From Myxococcales bacterium (GTDB lineage Bacteria > Myxococcota > Myxococcia > Myxococcales > Anaeromyxobacteraceae): a stretch of DNA of 5,537 nt. The DNA lies in NCBI GenBank assembly GCA_021784995.1, contig JAJYHA010000456.1:1-5537 (forward strand). The letters are read 5' to 3'. The position numbers and the translations under genes are program-made. The notes beneath the pieces were generated by a model. The model searched no databases and was not told where the DNA came from. It saw only the letters and a program-made list of their open reading frames with translations. Shown here piece after piece: positions 1-5,237 of the stretch. The stretch's first letter is position 1. Each line of letters starts with the position of its first letter.

Positions 1-606
1 GTCGCCGGGGCGGGCGACCAGGGCGATGGAGGGGCGCGCCCGGGTCCCGCCGCGCGCGGCGTGGAACGCGGCCAGCGCCTGTCGGAGCTGCTCCATCCGC
101 GACCCGCATCCGGAGACGAGCGCGTTCGCCTGGCGTGGCGTCATGCCGCGGACGCGCGCCGCCGCCCGGATCCAGCAGTGGGTGGCCAGGTCTGCGTAGC
201 CCGACATGGCGGGGATGGTCGCGTTCAGCTCCAGCGCCCGCGCCGCGCCGTCGCCGTCGCGCAGGAAGTCGACGCGGACGACCACCGCCGGGCAGGGCGC
301 CTCGTCGAACAGGCGCGCCATCGCCTCGGCCTCCAGGCCCTGGAACGGTCCGAGGAGCGCCGCGCGATCGCGCTCGTCGCCCCGCACGAGCAGCGCGCGC
401 GCCAGCTTCACCGCGCCGGAGCAGAGGACGCGCGCCTCCTCCGCGAGCGCCGCCAGCTGCGCGGCGGGGAAGACCTCCGGCTCGGCGACGAGCGGGATCT
501 CCGCCACCGCCCCGTCCGGGCGCAGGACGGTCATGCCGCCGGCCCACGCGGCGCGCGCCGCCTCGAGCCCGATCGCCTCCACGTCGCTGGCCGTGAGCGG
601 GACCAT
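1..606 (-). CDS. ATP-grasp-like protein, N-terminal part (cut by window edge)
   Basis: The reading frame is open from an ATG at 606-604 to the window edge, giving the first 202 residues; the C-terminal part lies outside. An AAGG on the minus strand (612-615) sits 5 bases before the ATG and supports this start. The most telling stretch is residues 111-137: R-V-D-F-L, then L-E-L-N-A-T-I-P-A-M-S-G-Y. An Arg-x-Asp strand followed by a Glu-x-Asn loop resembles the metal/nucleotide-binding end of ATP-grasp ligases, including circularly permuted ones such as glutathionylspermidine-synthase-like proteins. The first 100 residues are Ala/Glu-rich, probably helical, and not recognised. There is no signal peptide or membrane segment. 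The gene is divergent from the cobalamin adenosyltransferase, start codons 15 bases apart. The family call is a pattern inference and the substrate is unknown; the existence of the gene is much surer than its function. Confidence 0.6.
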   Translation of the reverse strand, partial: MVPLTASDVEAIGLEAARAAWAGGMTVLRPDGAVAEIPLVAEPEVFPAAQLAALAEEARVLCSGAVKLARALLVRGDERDRAALLGPFQGLEAEAMARLFDEAPCPAVVVRVDFLRDGDGAARALELNATIPAMSGYADLATHCWIRAAARVRGMTPRQANALVSGCGSRMEQLRQALAAFHAARGGTRARPSIALVARPGD

Positions 607-608
607 GC

Positions 609-614
609 TAGCCT
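609..614 (+). promoter_or_regulatory. Extended -10 candidate (TGC-TAGCCT) just before the cobalamin adenosyltransferase
   Basis: TAGCCT matches the TAnnnT core and is preceded by TGC (606-608), an extended -10 arrangement. It ends 7 bases before the ATG at 622, so transcription from it would begin at or next to the start codon and give a leaderless mRNA. No Shine-Dalgarno sequence lies before that ATG on the plus strand and no good -35 box is visible. The site overlaps the start codon and ribosome site of the divergent minus-strand gene. Sequence-only prediction. Confidence 0.4.
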
Positions 615-621
615 TGTCGCG

Positions 622-1179
622 ATGAAGATCTACACGAAGACGGGCGACGCGGGGGACACGGGCCTGTTCGGGGGCCCGCGCGTCCCCAAGGACGACGCGC
701 GCGTCGAGGCGTACGGCGAGATCGACGAGCTCAACGCGCTGCTCGGGCTCGTCCGCGCCTCGGGCGCCGACCGCGACCTGGACGCCCTGCTCGGCGAGGT
801 GCAGGAGCGCCTCTTCACCATGGGCGCCGAGCTCGCCACGCCGCCGGGCGCGCGCGCCCGCGCCGCGCTGCCCACCTTCGACCCCGCGTGGACCGCGCGG
901 CTCGAGGCCGCCATCGACGGCCTCGAGGCGGAGCTCCCGCCGCTGCGCAACTTCGTCCTGCCCGGCGGCACGCCGCTCGCGGCGTGGCTCCACGCCGCCC
1001 GCGCCGTGTGCCGCCGGGCCGAGCGTCGCGTGGTGGCGCTGCACCGGCACGAGCCCGTCGCGCCCGCCCTCCTGACGTTCCTGAACCGGCTCTCCGACCT
1101 CCTCTTCGTGGCGGCGCGGATCGCCAACCACCGCGCGCGCGCGCAGGAGGCCGTGTGGGCCCCCGGACGCCGCCCGTGA
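622..1179 (+). CDS. Cob(I)alamin adenosyltransferase, PduO type
   Basis: This 185-residue protein transfers the adenosyl group of ATP to cob(I)alamin, making coenzyme B12 (adenosylcobalamin) in the cytoplasm. The PduO/MMAB signature is clear: Y-T-K-T-G-D-A-G-D-T-G-L-F-G-G at residues 4-18 (nucleotide-binding N-terminus), A-Y-G-E-I-D-E-L-N-A at 30-39, N-F-V-L-P-G-G at 110-116, then A-R-A-V-C-R-R-A-E-R at 126-135 with the Arg/Glu pair of the active site, and F-L-N-R-L-S-D-L-L-F at 153-162. Length is normal for the single-domain family (about 180-190). The ATG at 622 gives the family's usual beginning; the frame stays open upstream, but that part is the shadow of the opposite gene. Its stop overlaps the GTG of the following SDR gene by four bases, which suggests translational coupling. 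Family symbols include pduO, cobO and mmaB; none is assigned because the user enzyme is not in view. Confidence 0.93.
   Translation: MKIYTKTGDAGDTGLFGGPRVPKDDARVEAYGEIDELNALLGLVRASGADRDLDALLGEVQERLFTMGAELATPPGARARAALPTFDPAWTARLEAAIDGLEAELPPLRNFVLPGGTPLAAWLHAARAVCRRAERRVVALHRHEPVAPALLTFLNRLSDLLFVAARIANHRARAQEAVWAPGRRP
1145..1150 (+). promoter_or_regulatory. Consensus ribosome binding site for the FolM-like gene
   Basis: A perfect AGGAGG lies inside the end of the adenosyltransferase gene. It is 4 bases before an in-frame GTG at 1155 and 25 bases before the GTG at 1176, so it decides between two possible starts for the SDR gene and could favour the longer one. Confidence 0.45.
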
Positions 1180-1886
1180 GGCCGGGCGCGCCGGTGGCGC
1201 TCGTGACCGGCGCCGGCGTGCGCGTCGGCCTCGCCATCGCGCGCGACCTCGCACGCGCCGGCTACCGCGTGGCCGCGCACTACCGCACCCACCGCCCTCC
1301 GGCACCGCTCGTCGCGCTCCAGGCCGACCTGGCTCGCCCCGAGGGCCCCGCGACGCTGGCGCGGGCATTCCGGGAGCGGTTCCACCGCCTCGACCTCCTC
1401 GTCTGCTCCGCGGCGCGGTTCGAGGCGCGCCCCCTCCGCGCCACCGACGCGGCGGCCTTCGACGCCCAGATGGACCTCAACGCGCGCGCCCCCCTCCTCC
1501 TGGCGCGAGCCCTGGCGCCGCTGCTCCGGCGCCAGCCCGGCGCGTCCATCGTGAACGTCGGGGACGTGGGCGGCGGCCTGGTGCCGTGGCGGGGCTACGC
1601 GGCCTACGCGGCCTCCAAGGCGGCCCTGGCCCGCCTGACCGAGTGCCTGGCCCTCGAGCTGGCGCCCCGGGTGCGGGTGAACGCCGTCGCTCCCGGGACC
1701 GTGCTCTGGCCGGTGGACTGCCCGGCGGGGCGCAGGCGCGAGCTGGCCCGGCGCATCCCGCTCGGCGCCGCCGGGACCCCGCAGGACGTGGCCGATGCGG
1801 TGCGCTTCCTCGCCGGCGCGCGCTTCGTGACCGGGGTCATCCTCCCGGTCGACGGCGGCCGGCACCTGAGCGGGCGCGCCGGCTGA
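1176..1886 (+). CDS. folM: FolM/pteridine-reductase-like short-chain dehydrogenase
   Basis: A 236-residue NADPH-type short-chain dehydrogenase. The cofactor motif is T-G-A-G-V-R-V-G (residues 11-18): the Arg in TGxxxRxG is the mark of pteridine reductase PTR1 and E. coli FolM, which reduce dihydromonapterin or dihydrofolate. Other FolM-like wording is H-Y-R-T-H at 35-39 and the end F-V-T-G-x-x-x-P-V-D-G-G-R-H-L. The catalytic Tyr144 and Lys148 are in Y-A-A-S-K. The usual catalytic Ser is replaced by Asp130 in V-N-V-G-D, as in PTR1/FolM, though spacing to Tyr is one residue longer than normal. The GTG at 1176 overlaps the preceding stop (GTGA). An alternative in-frame GTG at 1155, four bases after an AGGAGG at 1145-1150, would add seven residues. 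Role in tetrahydropterin/folate reduction is inferred; a generic SDR is the fallback. Confidence 0.85.
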   Translation: MRPGAPVALVTGAGVRVGLAIARDLARAGYRVAAHYRTHRPPAPLVALQADLARPEGPATLARAFRERFHRLDLLVCSAARFEARPLRATDAAAFDAQMDLNARAPLLLARALAPLLRRQPGASIVNVGDVGGGLVPWRGYAAYAASKAALARLTECLALELAPRVRVNAVAPGTVLWPVDCPAGRRRELARRIPLGAAGTPQDVADAVRFLAGARFVTGVILPVDGGRHLSGRAG

Positions 1887-1898
1887 CTGCGGGTTGCG

Positions 1899-1927
1899 TT
1901 GAAGCGCTCCACCTCCCCTGTTACAGT
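1899..1927 (+). promoter_or_regulatory. Sigma70-like promoter for the Fe-S carrier gene
   Basis: TTGAAG (1899-1904) and TACAGT (1922-1927) are separated by exactly 17 bases; each matches four of six consensus positions, including the TTGA and TAnnnT cores. They lie in the only locally AT-richer patch of this region, between the SDR stop (1886) and the ATG at 1974, leaving a 5' leader of about 40 bases. This would start a separate transcript for the Fe-S carrier and probably the metallo-hydrolase after it. Confidence 0.55.
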
Positions 1928-1973
1928 TTGAGGCGCGTCAATTCGCCGCCACGAGCCAGGAGCCGGAGATCCG

Positions 1974-2360
1974 ATGGAGACCACCACCGTTGCCCCCACC
2001 CCCCTCACCGCCTCGCCCGAGGCCTTCACGCCCAGCCTCGTCACCCTCACGCCGAAGGCCGTCGAGATGGTGAAGGACGCGATGACGCGCGAGAACATGT
2101 CCGGCTACGGCATCCGCATCGGCGTCGTCGGCGGTGGCTGCTCGGGCTTCCAGTACTCGATGGACTTCGAGAACGCGGAGCGCGACGGCGACGCCGTGAT
2201 CGACCAGGACGGCATCCGCCTCTACGTCGATCCGATGAGCTCCATGTACCTCCAGGGGGTCACGGTCGACTACCTGGTCGGGCTGCAGGGCGCCGGGTTC
2301 AAGTTCAACAACCCGAACGCGCGGAACACCTGCGGCTGCGGCCAGTCGTTCAGCTACTGA
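1974..2360 (+). CDS. A-type iron-sulfur cluster carrier (IscA/ErpA/HesB family)
   Basis: This 128-residue cytoplasmic protein belongs to the A-type carriers, which accept Fe-S clusters from the assembly scaffold and pass them to target enzymes. The three conserved cysteines are present: one in G-G-G-C-S-G-F (near residue 57) and two in the C-terminal C-G-C-G-Q-S-F motif. Family wording also includes I-T/L-T-P-K-A at the start of the domain, R-I-G-V-V-G-G-G-C, and the V-D-Y-x-x-x-L-Q-G-A-G-F-K-F-N-N-P-N-A block typical of ErpA-like members. The first ~25 residues are a Thr/Pro-rich extension before the domain, so it is longer than the usual 105-115. A GGAG at 1965-1968 lies five bases before the ATG, supporting this start. 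It has its own promoter upstream and probably shares a transcript with the metallo-hydrolase 52 bases downstream. Whether it works as ErpA or IscA cannot be told from sequence alone. Confidence 0.93.
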   Translation: METTTVAPTPLTASPEAFTPSLVTLTPKAVEMVKDAMTRENMSGYGIRIGVVGGGCSGFQYSMDFENAERDGDAVIDQDGIRLYVDPMSSMYLQGVTVDYLVGLQGAGFKFNNPNARNTCGCGQSFSY

Positions 2361-2412
2361 ACCCCACGCCGGGGAGGACGAGCCCGCCTCGCGCCGGCGG
2401 GCGGGCGACCGC

Positions 2413-3072
2413 ATGCTCGTGGTCCGGAACACCGTCGTCGGTCCCTTCGCCGAGAACACCTACCTCGTCGGGGACTCCGAGAGCGGGGACGCCATCCTCG
2501 TGGATCCCGGGGGCGAGCTCGAGCGCGTGCTCTCCATGTGCGAGCCGGGCGGCTTTCGCGTCCGGCGGGTCTTCCTCACCCACGGGCACGTCGACCACGT
2601 GGCGGGCTGCGCCGAGGCGTGCCGCCGCGCCGGCTGCGCCTGCCAGATCCACGCCGCCGACGCGCCGTGGCTGGCCCGCGTCCCGGAGCAGGCAGCGATG
2701 TTCGGCTTCGACGACGCGAGCGAGGCGCCGCGCCCGGAGCACCTGCACGTCCACGGCGAGGCGCTCGCCGTCGGCGCGCACCTGGGTCGCGTGATCCACA
2801 CCCCAGGCCACTCGATCGGCTCGTGCTGCCTCCACTTCGAGGAGGACCGGACGCTCCTCGTCGGCGACACGCTCTTCGCGGGCTCGGTCGGGCGGACCGA
2901 CCTGCCCGGCGGGAGCTTCGACGACCTGGAACGCTCCATCCGGGAGCGTCTATTCACCCTCGGTGACGACGTGCGCTTCTTCCCCGGCCACGGGCCCGGC
3001 GGGACGATCGGCGACGAGCGCCGCACCAACCCCTTCGTCGGCGAGGGGACGCGGCGGGGGCGGTTCCTCTAG
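2413..3072 (+). CDS. Metallo-beta-lactamase-fold hydrolase, glyoxalase II-like
   Basis: A 219-residue binuclear metal hydrolase of the glyoxalase II branch. Metal ligands are all visible: His57, His59, Asp61 and His62 in T-H-G-H-V-D-H, His133 in H-T-P-G-H-S, Asp152 in V-G-D-T-L-F, and His193 in F-P-G-H-G. The stretch [11 protein letters not shown] (157-167) and the ending [11 protein letters not shown] (198-208) are typical of the short YcbL-type/GloB-like hydrolases, which lack the extra C-terminal substrate domain of classical ~250-residue GloB. Likely activity is thioester hydrolysis, perhaps of S-lactoyl-type adducts, but the substrate is inferred. It is rich in Cys (residues 43, 66, 70, 75, 77, 138, 139). 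The ATG at 2413 has only a weak GGGCG upstream; it follows the Fe-S carrier by 52 bases and is probably co-transcribed with it. Confidence 0.92.
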   Translation: MLVVRNTVVGPFAENTYLVGDSESGDAILVDPGGELERVLSMCEPGGFRVRRVFLTHGHVDHVAGCAEACRRAGCACQIHAADAPWLARVPEQAAMFGFDDASEAPRPEHLHVHGEALAVGAHLGRVIHTPGHSIGSCCLHFEEDRTLLVGDTLFAGSVGRTDLPGGSFDDLERSIRERLFTLGDDVRFFPGHGPGGTIGDERRTNPFVGEGTRRGRFL

Positions 3073-3079
3073 GCACCTC

Positions 3080-3104
3080 CGGCTCCGGCGCCCGGGCCGG
3101 GCCG
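3080..3104. terminator. GC-rich hairpin between convergent genes, candidate bidirectional terminator
   Basis: The 32-base gap between the hydrolase stop (3072) and the fabI stop (3105) is almost entirely one hairpin. CGGC at 3080-3083 pairs with GCCG at 3101-3104, a T bulges at 3084, CCGGC at 3085-3089 pairs with GCCGG at 3096-3100, and six bases form the loop. No T tract follows on either strand, so intrinsic termination would be atypical; position between convergent genes is the main support. Confidence 0.4.
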
Positions 3105-3947
3105 TCAGGCCATGCCCACCGACGCGAGGATGTTCTGGCCGGCGTCGACGTGCAGCGTCTCGCCGGTCACGTTCCGCGCCAGGTCCGAGCACAGGTAGAG
3201 CGCCGCGTCGCCGACGTCCTCGTGGTCGATGTTGCGGAGGAGCGGCGTCCGGGCGGCGTTCTCCCCCAGCATGGCGCGCATGCCCTTGATGCCGGCCGCG
3301 GCCAGGGTCTTGAGCGGCCCGGCGCTGATGGCGTTGACCCGGATCCCGTCCTGCCCCAGGTCCTGGGCGAGGTAGCGGACGCTGCACTCCAGCGCCGCCT
3401 TCGCCACCCCCATCACGTTGTAGTTGGTGACCACCTTCTCGGCGCCGTAGTAGGTGATGGTGACGATGCTCGCGCCCGGCTTCAGCAGCGGCTTGAACGC
3501 GCGCGCCAGGCCCACCAGCGAGTAGGCGGAGACGTCGAGCGCGATGCGCCACGCCTCGCGCGACGTCACGTCGGTGAAGCGGCCGGCCATCGCCTCGCGC
3601 GGCGCGTAGGCGATCGAGTGGACGAGCACGTCGAGGCGGTCCCAGCGCGCCGCGATCGCGGCGACGGTCCGGTCGATCTCCTCGTCCCGCGACACGTCGC
3701 AGTCGAGGACCGCCCGCGCCACGGGCTGGACGAGCGGGAGGACCCGCTTGCCCATCGCCTCGCCCGGGTAGGTGAAGGCGAGCTCCGCGCCGTTGCGGTG
3801 GAACGCCTGCGCGACGGCCCAGGCGATGCTGCGGTCGTTCGCGACGCCGGTGATGAGCGCGCGCTTTCCGGCCAGGAGGCCGTGGCCCGCGGGCGCCGCC
3901 GGGGCGCCCCCGGTCCCGCCACCGGCCGGGTTCTCTTCGCCTGCCAT
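3105..3947 (-). CDS. fabI: Enoyl-[acyl-carrier-protein] reductase [NADH]
   Basis: FabI reduces the trans-2-enoyl-ACP double bond, the last step of each fatty acid elongation round, in the cytoplasm. Counted from the ATG at 3947 it has 280 residues. Features: nucleotide-binding stretch [13 protein letters not shown] (31-43), Y-P-G-E (60-63), H-S-I-A-Y-A-P (110-116), catalytic Tyr166/Tyr176/Lys183 in the FabI pattern Y-x6-K within N-Y-N-V-M-G-V-A-K, and [14 protein letters not shown] (207-220). The core begins near residue 23, so about 20 Gly/Ala/Pro-rich residues precede the usual start. An AGGAG (minus strand, 3963-3959) lies 11 bases before this ATG, which allows independent initiation. However, the frame remains open upstream through a TPR module, so the product may instead be a TPR-FabI fusion starting near 4283. 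The FabI identity is secure; the start is not. Confidence 0.95.
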   Translation of the reverse strand: MAGEENPAGGGTGGAPAAPAGHGLLAGKRALITGVANDRSIAWAVAQAFHRNGAELAFTYPGEAMGKRVLPLVQPVARAVLDCDVSRDEEIDRTVAAIAARWDRLDVLVHSIAYAPREAMAGRFTDVTSREAWRIALDVSAYSLVGLARAFKPLLKPGASIVTITYYGAEKVVTNYNVMGVAKAALECSVRYLAQDLGQDGIRVNAISAGPLKTLAAAGIKGMRAMLGENAARTPLLRNIDHEDVGDAALYLCSDLARNVTGETLHVDAGQNILASVGMA

Positions 3948-4283
3948 CCCTCGGATCGCTCCTCGCGTCCGGAGCGACTCCAGCGCCTGCTGGAGCTCGC
4001 TCCGCGCGTGTTCGTTGTTCGCGCGGGCCGCCACGGCGATCCCGCTCCCGTACGCCTGCGCCGCGGCCTCCGCGTGGCCCAGCGCCTCGTGCACCTGGCC
4101 CAGCATCAGGTAGGTGGGCACGTAGCCCGGTTCGCGCCGCAGCAGCTCGTCGAACTCCTGCACCGCCTCCAGGTCGCGTCCCGCCGCGCGGTAGCTCATC
4201 GCCAGCGAGTAGCGCGCGAAGGCATCCTGCGGCCGCTCTCCGACGACCTTCCTGAAGGCCTCGATTCGCTGCTCCGGCGTCAC
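3948..4283 (-). CDS. TPR module read in frame into fabI (fusion or stopless TPR gene)
   Basis: From a GTG at 4283 the minus strand encodes 112 residues that continue, without a stop, into the FabI ATG at 3947. Two tetratricopeptide repeats of 34 residues are visible: residues 20-53 (…[12 protein letters not shown], then a second helix ending in R-E-P-G) and 54-87 ([10 protein letters not shown], then [12 protein letters not shown]). A Glu/Gln/Ala-rich capping helix follows to about 104, then R-T-R-G-A-I-R-G. Such small stand-alone TPR proteins are protein-interaction modules; the partner is unknown. The start is placed at 4283 because the repeats begin shortly after and an AGGG (4293-4290) lies six bases before it; an ATG at 4358 would add 25 residues but has no ribosome site and would overlap the mobA start. 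One would expect a stop near residue 112; its absence is the oddity. Confidence 0.7.
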
Positions 4284-4343
4284 GGGCCGCCCTACATATC
4301 CCAGAAGACCCGCCTCCACCAAGCGTTCGGCGAACCGGACCGC

Positions 4344-4349
4344 TAGACT
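4344..4349 (+). promoter_or_regulatory. -10 element candidate TAGACT just before mobA
   Basis: TAGACT fits TAnnnT and ends exactly 7 bases before the mobA ATG at 4357, the same spacing as the TAGCCT in front of the adenosyltransferase. No Shine-Dalgarno sequence or -35 box is evident. The arrangement would yield a leaderless mobA mRNA. Sequence-only prediction. Confidence 0.35.
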
Positions 4350-4356
4350 GACCGTC

Positions 4357-4920
4357 ATGGCGCTGGACGCACCGCGTCGCGTGGAGCTCCCCGACTGCAC
4401 CGGCGTCGTGGTCGCGGGCGGCGTCGCGAGCCGGCTGGGCGGGCTCCCGAAAGGGATGCTGGCCGTGGGCGGGGAGCCCATCCTGGCGCGCACGCTGCGC
4501 CTCTTCCGCCGGCTCTTCGCGGCCACGCTCATCGTGTCCAACGACCCGACCCCCTACGCCGGGTTCGGGGTCCCGGTCGTGCCCGACGCGATCCCCGGGA
4601 AGGGAGCGCCGGGCGGCCTGCACGCCGCCCTGGTGGCCAGCACGACGCCCTGGGTGTTCACCGCCGCCTGCGACATGCCTTGCCTCGACCCCGCCCCGAT
4701 CGCGTGGCTCGCCGCGCAGCGCGCCGGCGTCGACGCGGTGGGCGTGGTCTGGGCCGGGCGCCTCGAGCCGCTGCACGCCTTCTGGTCGCGCGCCTGCGCG
4801 CCGATCCTGGAGCGCGCCCTCCGCGCCGGCGACCCCTCGATGTGGGCCCTCGCGACGGAGGTGGGCGCACGCTTCGTGGACGAGGCGACCTGGCGCCGGA
4901 TCGACCCGGCCGGGCGCAGC
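4357..4920 (+). CDS. mobA: Molybdenum cofactor guanylyltransferase, C-terminus lost at a junction
   Basis: MobA joins GMP from GTP to molybdopterin, making the guanine dinucleotide form of the cofactor. Visible motifs: the nucleotide-binding loop [17 protein letters not shown] (residues 17-33, Lys32), G-A-P-G-G-L (83-88) for guanine recognition, and the metal-binding A-C-D-M-P (104-108, Asp106), then [10 protein letters not shown]. Family members are around 190-210 residues. Here MobA-like sequence holds up to D-P-A-G-R-S at 183-188 (4903-4920), where the usual continuation (a short N-x-N-T-P-like tail) is replaced by the antisense of a cyoE fragment. The frame happens to stay open to 5355, adding about 144 residues that are only the opposite strand of other genes. 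If the junction is real, only the last 15-20 residues are lost and activity might survive; if it is an artefact, the true gene is whole elsewhere. Related MocA-type nucleotidyltransferases are the alternative. Confidence 0.85.
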
Positions 4921-5028
4921 CAGCATGCCGCACAGGCCGGTGAAGATGACGAGGCTCATCACCCGCGGTTTGGTCAACGCATAGAAGTCACGCCAGTCGG
5001 CGGGGAGCGGCGAGCTGCGCCAGCTCAC
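4909..5028 (-). pseudogene. cyoE: Heme O synthase (protoheme IX farnesyltransferase) N-terminal fragment
   Basis: The minus strand from a GTG at 5028 encodes [19 protein letters not shown] (residues 8-26), followed by [14 protein letters not shown]: the start of CyoE/CtaB, the membrane enzyme that farnesylates heme B to heme O for cytochrome oxidases. L-T-K-P-R-V and the beginning of the first membrane helix are diagnostic. Full proteins have about 280-310 residues; here similarity stops at Gly40 (4909), after which the frame is mobA antisense, so none of the prenyl-diphosphate-binding Asp-rich motifs is present and the product cannot work. The wording is closest, from memory, to alphaproteobacterial (sphingomonad-like) proteins. 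Codons such as TTG, AAA and TAT and about 66 % GC differ from the surroundings. The GTG overlaps the stop of the HTH gene (GTGA), perhaps by chance. Confidence 0.8.
4912..4921 (+). repeat. Left copy of a perfect 10-bp inverted repeat around the cyoE fragment
   Basis: GGGCGCAGCC here is the exact reverse complement of GGCTGCGCCC at 5032-5041. It coincides with the point where mobA similarity ends and cyoE similarity ends, so it may be the microhomology at which the two sequences were joined. GC-rich 10-mers recur by chance in such DNA, so the meaning is uncertain. Confidence 0.6.
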
Positions 5029-5237
5029 GCCGGCTGCGCCCTGGTCTCCCGGTCCACCGCGATGAGCAGCTCGACCTCGTCGGTGGCGCCCACGGCCGCC
5101 CGCGCCCGGTCGAGGTCCTCCTTCACCGTGCGGCGGGACAGGCCGAGCTCCTGGGCGATCTGCCGCCTCCCCTTGCCGCCGAGGCGCAGCTCGACCACGC
5201 GCCGCTGCCGCGGTGTGATCTGGAGGGCGTCGCGCAT
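5025..5237 (-). CDS. Small GerE/LuxR-type helix-turn-helix protein
   Basis: A 70-residue protein that is nearly all one helix-turn-helix domain. Residues 7-42 read [11 protein letters not shown], then [19 protein letters not shown], then E-D-L: the GerE (LuxR C-terminal) pattern, also close to sigma-70 region 4. The recognition helix would be about residues 34-45. No receiver or ligand-binding domain is attached, so it should bind DNA constitutively or act with a partner. The ATG at 5237 shares its A with the stop of the upstream membrane protein gene (TGATG), and a GTG directly before it is an alternative; both imply translational coupling. The last codons hold the right inverted repeat, so the final residues could have been altered by the junction. 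Role unknown; small solitary HTH proteins of this kind occur in phages and as stand-alone regulators. Confidence 0.75.
   Translation of the reverse strand: MRDALQITPRQRRVVELRLGGKGRRQIAQELGLSRRTVKEDLDRARAAVGATDEVELLIAVDRETRAQPA
5032..5041 (-). repeat. Right copy of the 10-bp inverted repeat
   Basis: GGCTGCGCCC lies in the last codons of the HTH gene, just beyond the cyoE-like start codon, and pairs with 4912-4921 across 110 bases. Together the two copies bracket the foreign-looking piece. A further palindrome, GAGCTG-CGC-CAGCTC, occupies 5012-5026 just inside it. Confidence 0.6.

Noticed and set aside
61..621. Long upstream extension of the adenosyltransferase frame on the plus strand
   Set aside because: It is Arg/Ala/Gly-rich antisense of the ATP-grasp-like gene; the PduO family begins at the ATG at 622.
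630..1865. 411-codon open frame on the minus strand
   Set aside because: Shadow of the adenosyltransferase and SDR genes in very GC-rich DNA; composition is low-complexity and no domain is seen.
2382..2402. Hairpin GCCCGCC-loop-GGCGGGC between the Fe-S carrier and the hydrolase
   Set aside because: Seven pairs, no T tract, and alternative pairings; in DNA this rich in GC it is expected by chance, so not called a terminator.
3150..4346. 398-codon plus-strand frame opposite fabI
   Set aside because: Antisense shadow of a certain fabI gene, with no recognisable domain.
2950..4908. Continuation of the cyoE-like minus-strand frame for over 600 further codons
   Set aside because: After Gly40 the sequence is antisense or out-of-frame readings of mobA, TPR-fabI and the hydrolase; no heme O synthase motifs appear.
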